Shown: positions 34,885 through 43,815, counted from the stretch's first letter. The stretch is 64,000 nt of DNA from JAPWJZ01 sp966211335 (GCA_966211335.1 CBIHNF010000001.1:1736001-1800000); one strand, 5' to 3'. Program-made: numbers and translations. Notes: a model not told the origin generated them from the sequence alone.

Positions 34885-37800
34885 ATTCTTCCTCTGATTT
34901 GGCAAGGCCGCTTAGGCCATCATAAACTCGGCTTTTAACGTGTACAGAAAAAAGCTTGTTACCTGTTCCCGTGTCTACAATTAGCTGTTTGAACTTAGCC
35001 TGCTCATCTTCAGACATAGGTGTGACGCTAAGATGTGCAATCAATTTTTCAACACAAAGTCTGGAAATGTGAGAGCCCGCTCGCTTAGATAAAAAATCTT
35101 TCCATTCAGCATTCCAATCTTTACCTTTATGATCAAGAAGAGTGAACAAACTAAAAGCGCTTACGCCAAGGGCTACAGTTTCATTCCTGGCAAGTCCTTT
35201 AAGGACACTATCTAGTTTTCGCGTACCTACCTGCTCGGAAGCAGTAAAGCTAAGCATTATTGGCAATAGAATATTTGTAACATAGTTCGATACTTTTATT
35301 GCCTGAGCCTCAGTAATCTTGTCGGTCTTGCTTTTGCTCCATTCGTGAAAAATATCACGAATTATTTCTCCATAAGCCATGCTCAGCTTTATCCAACAAG
35401 AGAAGAAAAACTTCACGTGCTCAATTTTATCACTTTCTGTGTTGAGTTCTAGATTCCTGATTATCTTTCCGTACAACGATAAGTATTGAACAAATCCAGG
35501 AATTTCCGTTTTATTATTCGTATGATCGTTGGCAAATCGCTTTTCCGCTATATCTACAGCGTCATCAATGTCATCGGAATATAGTTTTTTTTCTGACAGT
35601 TCTGTCAGCTCGTTCACGGCTTTGGTCATATCCTCAGTGTCGATATGAACTTGAGCAAAAGTGTCTAAATTCTGTCTTGCGATCCGCTCTGGTAAAGTTT
35701 TTTCTACCATGCTTTTTATTTTCAAAATTATTAATGAATTTTCTCGATTAATCCCAGTAAAAAGTTCAATTTCTCGCGCATAATTCAGAAATTTTTCATC
35801 CGAAATGATGGATTCATACAACTCTTTATTTTGCTCAATTTCTTTAGCGATAAAGTAATCTTGAAATGCTAGATATTTAAATGAAATCGAGTTATCTGCA
35901 TCTTTTCTTAAGATGCCGCACTTTATAAACCCATCATATAAATCTGTAGCATCATAATCTAGAGCTCGAGCCTTGAAAGCATCTATGATCACCTGAATAA
36001 CTTCATTACTAGTCGCATAGTTATTTTTCGATTTTAATAACAATGCTATTTTCCTGAGAATAAATGCTTTGTTTACGTAGTCTAATTCGGCACGTAACGC
36101 TTGGCGAAAATCTGCCTTACCCAGCATCATCTCCACAATGTTTTCTATCAGAACAGCTTCGTTAACACGCTCAGCCTCTTTCTTTTTAGAAATTGCCCAA
36201 AGTAAAAGAGATACAATGTATCCGGTTCGTGGCAGGTCTCCGTTTTCTATGTAATTCATCACGGAGTTGAATGTGTTTATTCTCGGTAAGTCAAATCGCT
36301 CCGACCATAGTTCAGTAAATTTGCGAATTTGCTTGCGCTGAAGAGAGTGAAGATAAACTTTTTTTACCTCGCCCAAGCTTTCAGGAAACGAAACGCCAGT
36401 TTCTGTTGGCAATTCTTCATCTAAAAGCAATATCCACTTATTTTGTGGATAATGACTAATAATATCATTTAAAAGTTGCGCGTCTGCTTTAGAAGAGCAG
36501 CAAACGTTGTCCAATATTATTGTAACGCTGTTATTATCTAAATAATGTTCGATTTTTTTTGCTTCTGGATGCTCCTCATAGAAGATATGAGCCATCTGTA
36601 AAAATTTGTATTTAACTTTGGTTAGTTTTTTAAAATCGATTATCAGAGGCACTATGTGGCTCTGATCGTTAACTCCTTCGGCACATTTTAATGCCAAATA
36701 GTAAGCAAAACTTGTTTTGCCACCTTCTTTACGGCCATAGACAATTAGATTTTGCGTACTTTCCAAAATGGATTTTACATCTATAAAAATATTTTTTTCT
36801 GAATGAGCGCTACGTGCGTATGCTTCCTTTTCAGATTTTTCACTTATCGGAGGGCAAATAAAAGCTTCGTTGATGGAGGTAGGCGCATGCTCATCAATCA
36901 TGACAATATGGCGCATTGTTTTTTCACGAACTAAGTCTCTAGCACGAATAATAAAGTCGTCGGTAAAGCTACGTTGTACTGCAGTAGATAAAGTCTTTAA
37001 TTTAAATGAAATGCCATTCGGTACTTCCCGTGATGGGTAAAACTTTCTTTTTCTATCGTCATACTCTCTCATAACAGCTTCAACGAGTTCACCATCTATG
37101 TCGAAAGTAACGATTTGATATCCGTTTGCAGCGGCCCTGTTCTCATACAGGCAGCCTGCTTGACTAACGAAAGAGGCGCCGGTTTCTGATGTCGTCACAT
37201 GAGGGGCTGCGGAGTGAGTGTGACCGCAGAACGATCCAGAAAAATCTTTTTCAAGACGGTAACGAATAGAATCTGCATCAAAATCACTTAGCCAAGACAA
37301 AGGATGATGAAATACGGCAAGCCTTACATCACAATCTGCTAAGCTTTTTACCGCGTCATCTACGGCTCTTTCGCCAATTAAAATGTTCCCTTTTTCAGCG
37401 GAACCGCCTTCACCAGTCGATCTCCATGCGGTGCTAAAACATGCGATTCCAATGTCTTTTTCACGTACTTTGATCTTAAAGGCTTTTACAAATGGAGTAT
37501 TTAGTATCGGATTTGCAAAAATACTCATTGATGTTTCGTAATTTTTTACGCGCCCAAAAGCGTCTTTACCAATCCAGCCTTCCACACTGTTATTTCTGAT
37601 AAAATCGTTTAAGGCCTGTACACTTTTTAGGTTGGTTTTCATACCGTCCTCAGCCCAACTGTTTTCAGCAATTGATCTGCGGGAAATATCGTGGTTGCCA
37701 GGAACTATAAAAATTTTTTCCAGAGGCACACCGCTATGTATTGAAAGCGGTTGGATAAAATCTTTTATTGCGGCGTCAAAGTCAGATTTGTCATCTCCGG

Positions 37801-37969
37801 AATAAACCAAATCACCAGAAAAAATAATAATGTCGATCGGCTGAGATGCTTTCCTAAGGGATACAATATCCTCAAAAAGAGCAGTTAATATTATACCTTG
37901 GTCATAATCTTTATGTCTGACTTTGGAGTAGTGTAAATCGGAAAGATGTAGGACGTGCAGCTTTGACAT
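34883..37969 (-). CDS. Calcineurin-like phosphoesterase fused to a STAND/NACHT-type NTPase
   Basis: A 1028-residue two-part protein. Residues 1-300 form a metallophosphoesterase with every metal motif: HLSDLH (8-13), SGDLV (51-55), GNHD (91-94), FHHP (220-223) and GHTH (249-252). Residues 400-710 form a STAND-like NTPase: Walker A GRKEGGKTS (412-420), Walker B VTIILDN (D487), and FKYLAFQDYFIAKEI (697-711), the winged-helix motif typical of NACHT/STAND proteins. The last 300 residues are helical, probably the sensor. The gene is visibly A+T-rich with codon use unlike its neighbours, stands alone between two terminated or housekeeping genes, and looks acquired. By analogy with STAND defence proteins, target sensing would oligomerise the NTPase and switch on the phosphoesterase (nuclease or nucleotide phosphodiesterase). 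That mechanism is inference. Confidence 0.88.
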   Translation of the reverse strand: MSKLHVLHLSDLHYSKVRHKDYDQGIILTALFEDIVSLRKASQPIDIIIFSGDLVYSGDDKSDFDAAIKDFIQPLSIHSGVPLEKIFIVPGNHDISRRSIAENSWAEDGMKTNLKSVQALNDFIRNNSVEGWIGKDAFGRVKNYETSMSIFANPILNTPFVKAFKIKVREKDIGIACFSTAWRSTGEGGSAEKGNILIGERAVDDAVKSLADCDVRLAVFHHPLSWLSDFDADSIRYRLEKDFSGSFCGHTHSAAPHVTTSETGASFVSQAGCLYENRAAANGYQIVTFDIDGELVEAVMREYDDRKRKFYPSREVPNGISFKLKTLSTAVQRSFTDDFIIRARDLVREKTMRHIVMIDEHAPTSINEAFICPPISEKSEKEAYARSAHSEKNIFIDVKSILESTQNLIVYGRKEGGKTSFAYYLALKCAEGVNDQSHIVPLIIDFKKLTKVKYKFLQMAHIFYEEHPEAKKIEHYLDNNSVTIILDNVCCSSKADAQLLNDIISHYPQNKWILLLDEELPTETGVSFPESLGEVKKVYLHSLQRKQIRKFTELWSERFDLPRINTFNSVMNYIENGDLPRTGYIVSLLLWAISKKKEAERVNEAVLIENIVEMMLGKADFRQALRAELDYVNKAFILRKIALLLKSKNNYATSNEVIQVIIDAFKARALDYDATDLYDGFIKCGILRKDADNSISFKYLAFQDYFIAKEIEQNKELYESIISDEKFLNYAREIELFTGINRENSLIILKIKSMVEKTLPERIARQNLDTFAQVHIDTEDMTKAVNELTELSEKKLYSDDIDDAVDIAEKRFANDHTNNKTEIPGFVQYLSLYGKIIRNLELNTESDKIEHVKFFFSCWIKLSMAYGEIIRDIFHEWSKSKTDKITEAQAIKVSNYVTNILLPIMLSFTASEQVGTRKLDSVLKGLARNETVALGVSAFSLFTLLDHKGKDWNAEWKDFLSKRAGSHISRLCVEKLIAHLSVTPMSEDEQAKFKQLIVDTGTGNKLFSVHVKSRVYDGLSGLAKSEEE

Positions 37970-38051
37970 TTGTTTTACCTTCCGCGATGAATTCGACTAT
38001 TTTGAATGAGCTTGTAGATATTTCTAAATCTTTTTTTTATTGGTCAATGAA

Positions 38052-39500
38052 TTACTTCAAAATCGCCCCAAGAATACCACGCACGATCTGGCTGCTGACT
38101 TGGCGGCCGACCTGACTGGAGACGGCGCGGAGAAGGCTTTTTGCCATGATCTCGCCCATGCCATCCGGCACGCGGCCGCCACTGCGCATGTTGGGGATGC
38201 GGCCTGTAGATGGCGTGGGTTGCGGCTGCTGGTAGGTTTGTTGTTGCTGCATTTGTTGTTGCTGGGCCGCGACGGCGGATTTCTGTTGCAGGGTTTCAAA
38301 GGCAGAAACGCTGTCCATGATCACATCGTATTTGCCCGCAACGGGGCTCGCCAGCATTAGCTGCTGGCGTTCCATGACTTGAAGGGGACCAAGGCGGCTT
38401 TCCGGCAGGCGCACTTTCACGCGCTCGACCATCGTCGGCACGCCTTTGACATCGAGGAGGGAGACAAGCGCCTCGCCGGTGCCCAGCTCGCCCAGCACCG
38501 TCATGGTATCGAAAGCAGGGTTGGCGCGCAGGCTTTCGGCCGCGGCCTTCACCTTCTTCTGCTCGTTCGGCGTAAAGGCGCGAAGCGCATGCTGCACGCG
38601 GTTGCCGAGCTGTCCCTGAATGCTCTCAGGAATATCGCCTGGGTTTTGCGTGATGAAGTAAATGCCAACGCCCTTGGAGCGGATAAGGCGCACGACCTGT
38701 TCCACCTTGTCGAGCAGCACCTGCGGCGCGTTGTTGAACAGCAGATGCGCCTCGTCAAAGAACAGGGCGAGTTTCGGCTGCGGCAGGTCGCCGGCTTCCG
38801 GCAGGTCCTCGAACAATTCGGCCATCATCCACAACAGGAAGCAGGCATAGAGCCGCGGCCGCTGGATGAGTTCGCTGGAGGAAAGGATATTGATATAGCC
38901 GCGGCCCTGACCATCCGTGCGCATAAGGTCGGCGATGGAGAGGGCGGGTTCGCCAAAGAATTTGCCGCCGCCTTCGTTTTCCAGCGACAGCAGGCTGCGC
39001 TGAATGGCGGCGATGGTGGTGGTGCTGACAAGGCCGTATTTGGAACTAATTTCCGAGGCATGGTCTGAAACATACTGCAGCACGGCGCGGAGGTCTTTGA
39101 GGTCGAGCAGCAACAACCCGTTTTCATCCGCCACGCGGAAGACAAGCTCCAGCACGCCGCGCTGCACGTCGCTGAGGTCCAGCAGCTCGCCCAAAATGAT
39201 CGGGCCGAATTCGGAAATGGTGGTGTGGACGGGGTGGCCCTGCTTGCCGAAAATATCCCAGAACACGGCCGGCGGCGTCAGCATGCCCGGTGCCTTGGGC
39301 ACCGCGATACCGGAGAGGTCACCCTTCACATCCGTCACAAAAACCGGAATGCCGGCCTTCGCCATGCCTTCTGCCAAGGTCTGCAGCGTGACCGTCTTGC
39401 CCGTACCCGTCGCGCCCGTGATCAGCCCGTGGCGGTTAATCCGCTGCAGCACAAAAGAGGCGGGACCTTGCGCGCTGTCGGCGAAGATGAGGTCGGTCAT
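38052..39500 (-). CDS. HerA-like ATPase of the YjgR/DUF853 family
   Basis: A 482-residue P-loop ATPase: Walker A GATGTGKTVTLQ (about 27-34), Walker B LALFFDEAHLLF and the C-terminal arginine region GVGIYFITQNPGDIP, in the order of the DUF853 group. The ATG at 39500 follows AGGAGCTCTGCC. The C-terminal third contains a Gln-rich linker and a last helix. The family is widespread in proteobacterial chromosomes, and no nuclease partner (NurA, SIR2) adjoins it. Its task is not established. Confidence 0.9.
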   Translation of the reverse strand: MTDLIFADSAQGPASFVLQRINRHGLITGATGTGKTVTLQTLAEGMAKAGIPVFVTDVKGDLSGIAVPKAPGMLTPPAVFWDIFGKQGHPVHTTISEFGPIILGELLDLSDVQRGVLELVFRVADENGLLLLDLKDLRAVLQYVSDHASEISSKYGLVSTTTIAAIQRSLLSLENEGGGKFFGEPALSIADLMRTDGQGRGYINILSSSELIQRPRLYACFLLWMMAELFEDLPEAGDLPQPKLALFFDEAHLLFNNAPQVLLDKVEQVVRLIRSKGVGIYFITQNPGDIPESIQGQLGNRVQHALRAFTPNEQKKVKAAAESLRANPAFDTMTVLGELGTGEALVSLLDVKGVPTMVERVKVRLPESRLGPLQVMERQQLMLASPVAGKYDVIMDSVSAFETLQQKSAVAAQQQQMQQQQTYQQPQPTPSTGRIPNMRSGGRVPDGMGEIMAKSLLRAVSSQVGRQVSSQIVRGILGAILK

Positions 39501-39590
39501 GGCAGAGCTCCTGTAAAATCGAATGGCTGACGCCATAGATAATACATTCCTGCGAAGCCGGAAACATCAGAACTTTAAATGTGAGGAGAT

Positions 39591-39665
39591 TGGTAGCGAG
39601 GGAGGGATTTGAACCCCCGACCAAAGGATTATGATTCCTCTGCTCTACCACTGAGCTACCCCGCC
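39591..39665 (-). tRNA. tRNA-Met (CAT), probably elongator
   Basis: On the minus strand the gene opens GGCGGGG TA GCTC and ends with the T-arm GGTTCAAAT and an encoded CCA (75 bases with CCA). The anticodon loop is ATCATAA, anticodon CAT. The acceptor stem pairs with two G-U pairs. The body resembles alphaproteobacterial elongator tRNA-Met rather than initiator (first pair G-U, not an unpaired C1-A72). A tRNA-Ile with modified CAU cannot be excluded by eye. Confidence 0.93.
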
Positions 39666-39738
39666 GGGCCGCATGTTTTATGCCTTTTTGGGCGCTTTCT
39701 GTCAAGCGCTTAAAATCTCTCGCGGATTCAAGGTAATT

Positions 39739-40866
39739 TTAAGCGGCTTGGGTGATTTTTGCGTTATCAGAGCCGCTGATCCAGCCACCGCCGAGGACGC
39801 GGTTGCCGATATAGGCGACGCAGGCCTGACCCGCGGCAACGCCGAAGGCGGGGGCCTTCAACACGGCGCGGTCGGCATAAAGCGTGGCGGGCAGGGGCTG
39901 CTGGGCGGAGCGGAGTTTGACTTCCACTTCTATGCCTTCGGGCGGAATATCCGTCACCAGCCAGTTGCAGTCCTTCAGGAACACGGTATCGCGCGCCAGC
40001 GCTTCATAGGGGCCGACGACGACCTGGTTGCGGTCGGGGCGCAGGCCGACGACGAAGAGCGGCGAATTGTTTTCGGTATGGCCGCCGCCGATACCAAGAC
40101 CGCGGCGCTGGCCGACGGTATAGTTGATGATACCGTCATGCTGGCCAAGAACACGGCCATCGATATGCACGATGTCGCCGGGCTTCAGCGCGCCGGGGCG
40201 GAATTTTTCAACGACTTTGGCATAGGAGCCGCCGGGCACGAAGCAGATATCCATGCTGTCCGGCTTTTCGGCAACGATGAGGCCGAGACGCTCCGCATGC
40301 TGGCGCGTGATGTCTTTCGACCAGCCGCCGAGCGGGAAGCGCAGGAAATCCAGCTGTTCCTGCGTTGTGGTGAATAGGAAATAGCTTTGGTCTTTGGAGG
40401 CGTCAATCGCGCGGTGGAGTTCGGCTCTCCCTGCGTTATCGACACGCTGGATGTAATGGCCGGTCGCCATGCAGTCAGCGCCCAAATCCTGCGCGGTTTG
40501 CAGCAGGTCCTTGAATTTCACATTCTGGTTGCACTTGACGCAAGGGATGGGGGTTTCGCCCTTGAGGTAGCTTTCGACGAAATCCTCGATCACGTTGTCC
40601 TGAAAACGGCTCTGGTAGTTCAGCACGTAATGCTCGAAGCCCATGGCTTCGGCGACGCGCTTTGCATCGTGAATATCCTGTCCCGCACAGCAGGCACCTT
40701 TTTTCTTCAAGGCCTCGCCGTGGTCGTAGAGCTGCAGCGTGATGCCGATGACCTGATAGCCCTGTTCATGCAGCAGCGATGCCACGACAGAGCTATCGAC
40801 GCCGCCGCTCATGGCGACGACGACGCGGGTATCTTTCGGAGCTTTGTCAAAACCGAGGCTGTTCAT
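39739..40866 (-). CDS. mnmA: tRNA-specific 2-thiouridylase MnmA
   Basis: Adds sulfur at U34 of tRNA-Lys, Glu and Gln using ATP and a persulfide. 375 residues with the PP-loop AMSGGVDSSV (about 19-28), the catalytic-Cys segment TPIPCVKCNQNVKF, and the second Cys region DICFVPGGSY. The cysteine desulfurase at 44927 could supply the sulfur. Transcribed alone on the minus strand. Confidence 0.96.
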   Translation of the reverse strand: MNSLGFDKAPKDTRVVVAMSGGVDSSVVASLLHEQGYQVIGITLQLYDHGEALKKKGACCAGQDIHDAKRVAEAMGFEHYVLNYQSRFQDNVIEDFVESYLKGETPIPCVKCNQNVKFKDLLQTAQDLGADCMATGHYIQRVDNAGRAELHRAIDASKDQSYFLFTTTQEQLDFLRFPLGGWSKDITRQHAERLGLIVAEKPDSMDICFVPGGSYAKVVEKFRPGALKPGDIVHIDGRVLGQHDGIINYTVGQRRGLGIGGGHTENNSPLFVVGLRPDRNQVVVGPYEALARDTVFLKDCNWLVTDIPPEGIEVEVKLRSAQQPLPATLYADRAVLKAPAFGVAAGQACVAYIGNRVLGGGWISGSDNAKITQAA

Positions 40867-41012
40867 GCCGCAGAATATACGTGTTTCCGCGGGAAATTCA
40901 AGTATTTTTCATATTTGTTTTCCCGTGAAAAAGGCATATGGCCAAGGGCAGGGCGGTGTGGTTAGATAATTCAAATCACATCATAATATCGAACCGGACT
41001 AAGGAGAAACGC

Positions 41013-41291
41013 ATGGCAAGCCCGCGGGATCCCGATCCCGAAGATAGACAGGTCATTGAAATCACCCCCGATCCCGGCACGAAGATCGAGGCGCTGGCGC
41101 CGCAGGTCATCAAGCTGATGAAGGAGCTGGATCTGGAGGCCGAGATCCATTTCCCCACCTTCACGCTGGAGGTGCCGAAGGGCGCGACCGCGAAGGATAT
41201 TGTGGATGCCTATAACTCGGTCGTCATCGACTACCTGCCGGATGTGCGCCCTGCCTACAAGCCACCGCCCAAACGCGGGCCCAATCTTTAA
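41013..41291 (+). CDS. Small uncharacterised protein, paralog of the next
   Basis: 92 residues, ATG after AAGGAGAAACGC. It shares with the 41373 product a short motif: IHFPTFTLEVPKGATAKDIVDAYN against IHLPHVSVEFEPGCTPKEIIDGYHH, compared in segments. The remainder is charged, with a basic Pro-rich end (KPPPKRGPNL). No family recognised. First gene of a three-gene unit. Confidence 0.75.
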   Translation: MASPRDPDPEDRQVIEITPDPGTKIEALAPQVIKLMKELDLEAEIHFPTFTLEVPKGATAKDIVDAYNSVVIDYLPDVRPAYKPPPKRGPNL

Positions 41292-41372
41292 CCTGCTGAT
41301 TTCAAAGCGTTCTTGATTATTTAACGCTTCGTTCAACCGCGCCTGCTAGAATAGGGTCGGAAAAGGAAAGCT

Positions 41373-41657
41373 ATGGCACCAAAGAAGAAATCAGGCGGCG
41401 GCGGCAAGAAGGGGGATGATACCTCCGAAGACGTCATGGAATTCACGCCGGTGGGGGGATTTAACATCCGCTCGGCCGCGCGCAACTTCGCCAACCTCAT
41501 GGAAAGCTCCAACCAGCCGCTGATCATCCACCTGCCGCATGTCTCCGTCGAATTCGAGCCCGGCTGCACGCCGAAGGAAATTATCGACGGCTACCACCAC
41601 GCCATGCAGGCCAAAGCCTCCAAGCCCTCCAACGCCAACACCAAGGGCGGCAAATAA
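41373..41657 (+). CDS. Small uncharacterised protein, paralog of the previous
   Basis: 94 residues, ATG after AAAGGAAAGCT. It has Lys/Gly-rich ends around a core with FNIRSAARNFANLMESSN and the motif shared with its neighbour (hydrophobic strand, small loop, then xDIxDxY-type helix). The basic, disordered flanks hint at binding of nucleic acid or another protein, unproven. Confidence 0.75.
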   Translation: MAPKKKSGGGGKKGDDTSEDVMEFTPVGGFNIRSAARNFANLMESSNQPLIIHLPHVSVEFEPGCTPKEIIDGYHHAMQAKASKPSNANTKGGK

Positions 41658-42308
41658 TTGGCGGAGCCGCTGAAACCCTTCCGTCTGGGAATGATCACCG
41701 AAACGCGGGACGACCTTGTCACCCTCTCGACGCGACTTGCCGCGCTGATGTCGCCGGACATGCTGGCCGATGCCAAATCGCCGCTCGTCGTCTCGGTCGA
41801 GGGCAGCCTGTCGTCCGGCAAAAAGATTTTCGCGGATGTGATGCGGGAAAAACTGCTCGCTTCAAGCGCGCTCGTCAGCTTCGCGGGGCGGGAAGGGTTT
41901 GATGAATTCTGGCTTGGCGCGATCAACAACAAGCCCGTCGAAATCGGCTATGTCGATGTACTCTACGGCAAGGGTTACGCCAATCCGTCCCTGAACAGCG
42001 AAACCGAAAAATCCGTCCGTCAGGCTTTCATGAACGCGCGTCATCACGGCGGCGTCACTTTCGTGCAGAACGACAAATCGCTGGCGGCCGAAAATATGTC
42101 CGGCCTCGACCTCTGGCTGGAAAAATCCGGCGCGTCCTCGCTCGGCGGCAGCCGCCTTGCCAAATCACCGCTGCTCTCGAAATTCCTGCAAAAGCAGGCG
42201 GCGCTGCAGCAACAGCCCGGCGGCGACCAGTGGCTCCGCTATGTGGAGGTCACCGTCAAAGACCCGCGCCTTTTAGCGGCGGGCGCAAAACAAAAGCTGA
42301 AACCATAA
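41658..42308 (+). CDS. TsaE-like P-loop protein with a degenerate Walker A
   Basis: 216 residues with a TTG start touching the preceding stop. The first 60 residues resemble TsaE: TETRDDLVTLSTRLAALM, a strand, then GSLSSGKK (49-56) in the position of the GDLGAGKT loop. The last residue is Lys instead of Ser/Thr, so nucleotide binding may be weak or lost. The rest (FWLGAINNKPVEIGYVDVLY and onward) does not match TsaE. Ends the small operon before a terminator. Confidence 0.7.
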   Translation: MAEPLKPFRLGMITETRDDLVTLSTRLAALMSPDMLADAKSPLVVSVEGSLSSGKKIFADVMREKLLASSALVSFAGREGFDEFWLGAINNKPVEIGYVDVLYGKGYANPSLNSETEKSVRQAFMNARHHGGVTFVQNDKSLAAENMSGLDLWLEKSGASSLGGSRLAKSPLLSKFLQKQAALQQQPGGDQWLRYVEVTVKDPRLLAAGAKQKLKP

Positions 42309-42342
42309 AAAACCGCCGGCTTTAACACCGGCGGTTTTTTTT
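42307..42342. terminator. Intrinsic terminator
   Basis: AAAAAACCGCCGG, an 8-base loop, CCGGCGG and eight T. It closes the three-gene plus-strand unit and faces the convergent gene, so it can serve both strands. Confidence 0.9.
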
Positions 42343-42352
42343 ATGGCCTTTA

Positions 42353-42970
42353 TTAACCGCGCTGACGGCGGTTATGTTTTTTGCGATAGATTTTGGCGCT
42401 GTCTTTCGCGTCCGTCTTGCGGATTTTGGCTTCTTCCTTCACGCCCACATGGCCGTCTTTGGCAGCGTTGCTCTCGCGGGCGTCGCTGCGGGATTGGCCA
42501 CGCTCCAGCTTCGCGGCTTCCTTGTTGGACAGGCTGCCGTTCTCAATGCCGTTGTTGATGCGGGTTTCTTGGTTGACGTTGCGCTGCACATCCGCTTGCA
42601 GGCGCTGGCTGGTTTTGCTGTCGGGGTTGCCGTTCTGTGCGTCGTGCTTCTGGTTATAAATCGCCTTGCTTTCCGCATCCTGCATCTTCTCGATACGCAG
42701 TTTTTCCGACGCCGAAAGCGTGCCGTCCTTCATCGATTTCGCCTCGACATGGTCGATGCGGGCCTCTCCCTTTTCAAGGCGGGAGGTTTCTTTGGCATTC
42801 AGCGCGCCGGAATCAAGGCCGCTTTCAATGCGCGTCTGCTGGTTGACGTCGCGCTGGGTTTCGGTGCCGGCATTTACTTTGACGCCCGCCGTGCGGTCAT
42901 CTTCCGCAAAGGCATGGGTCGACAGCAGGGCGACCATGGCGGTCGCCGCAACGAGGGGGAGGATTTTCAT
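42353..42970 (-). CDS. Secreted protein with two 70-residue internal repeats
   Basis: 205 residues with a signal peptide ending at THAFA (about residue 22). The rest is two tandem copies of one unit: (V)NQQTRIESGLDSGALNAK then TSRLEKGEARID, and NVNQETRINNGIENGSLSNKEA then AKLERGQSRSD, each followed by KDGxxxxxEKxRI and a K/H-rich end. The unit is hydrophilic and helical, with Asp/Asn/Gly turns that might bind cations. Periplasmic; function unknown. Confidence 0.8.
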   Translation of the reverse strand: MKILPLVAATAMVALLSTHAFAEDDRTAGVKVNAGTETQRDVNQQTRIESGLDSGALNAKETSRLEKGEARIDHVEAKSMKDGTLSASEKLRIEKMQDAESKAIYNQKHDAQNGNPDSKTSQRLQADVQRNVNQETRINNGIENGSLSNKEAAKLERGQSRSDARESNAAKDGHVGVKEEAKIRKTDAKDSAKIYRKKHNRRQRG

Positions 42971-43002
42971 GGGGATTAAGTCCTTTGGTTGTTGAACGGA
43001 TA

Positions 43003-43019
43003 AGGCGGCGTGGCCGCCT
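43003..43019. other. Stem-loop AGGCGGC-GTG-GCCGCCT
   Basis: A perfect 7-bp stem in the gap between the P-loop gene end (43095) and the secreted-protein start (42970). There is no T run on either strand. It could be a leader hairpin of the secreted-protein gene or a mere terminator remnant. Confidence 0.35.
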
Positions 43020-43094
43020 CATGCCAGTTAAACGCCCGTTTCAAAAGAAACCTGCGGGGAATTTCCTATTAAATTTCGGCAATGTCAGGGAACT

Positions 43095-43793
43095 TTACTT
43101 AAAGCGAACCGGCTTCATGGGACGGACGACGACCTTGATACCTTTACGCATCGTTTCCGCCAGCGCCGCGCCTTCCACCTTGCTCGCGGTGAGGTGCCGC
43201 GCATCGGCGCGTTGTTTTTGCTTGGCGACAATTTCCGGCGCGTTGGGATTGGCGATCAGGTCATCGACAACATCTAAAACGTCACGCGCGCCGCCGTCTG
43301 TTCCGTGCTTGGCGATATGCTCGGCGGCGATTTCGCGGATGATGTCACGCATTTCTCCATCCACGCCTTTCTTGCTGAGGTGGATATCGGCGACTTTTTT
43401 CATCATATCTGGAGAAGGTGGCGTAAGGACGATATTATTGAATCGTGATTTAAGGTTTGGATCGATGGGTGGCAAGTTTTTGAGAATATTATCCAGCGTG
43501 CCTTTATCCAGCGGCGCAATGTCGTCGTCGGTGAAGACGATTATATGTTTGTCGTGAGAGGTCGAACTTTTCGACATCATCTCCGCCATCTTCTTGACGT
43601 ATTCGGATTTTCCCATCCCCGGCGATCCCGTCAGGATCAGAGGAGGTAATTTTGAATCAATTTTTGGTAGTCCCGACACGATCTTATCCAGCAGCGCGGA
43701 AAGATCCGTTCCGCCCCGCACGTCTGCGGCAATCTTTTCTCTCAGTTTGTCGTCGCGTTCTTTTTCCATCGAGCCTGATTCATCGTCATTCAT
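43095..43793 (-). CDS. P-loop protein (possible zeta-toxin-like kinase), intact Walker A
   Basis: 232 residues with Walker A TGSPGMGKS (55-63) after a strand (PPLILTG), then a helix and HIIVFTDDDI, an acidic motif at the position where zeta-type kinases have DxD. The C-terminal half is helical and shared with the adjacent gene (MRDIIREIAAEHIAKHG; ETMRKGIKVVVRPMKPVRFK). The N-terminus carries an odd DESGSM. Likely a small ATP-using enzyme; kinase or toxin roles are guesses. Confidence 0.72.
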   Translation of the reverse strand: MNDDESGSMEKERDDKLREKIAADVRGGTDLSALLDKIVSGLPKIDSKLPPLILTGSPGMGKSEYVKKMAEMMSKSSTSHDKHIIVFTDDDIAPLDKGTLDNILKNLPPIDPNLKSRFNNIVLTPPSPDMMKKVADIHLSKKGVDGEMRDIIREIAAEHIAKHGTDGGARDVLDVVDDLIANPNAPEIVAKQKQRADARHLTASKVEGAALAETMRKGIKVVVRPMKPVRFK

Positions 43794-43815
43794 AGCGAGA
43801 CCACTAACCCCTTGG

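Noticed and set aside
38052..39500. HerA-like ATPase next to the phosphoesterase-STAND gene as a HerA-type defence pair
   Set aside because: The protein fits YjgR/DUF853, a common chromosomal family. Its base composition matches the host and no NurA or SIR2 partner is present.
39591..39665. Initiator tRNA-fMet
   Set aside because: The first acceptor pair is G-U, not the unpaired position 1-72 of initiators, so an elongator assignment fits better.
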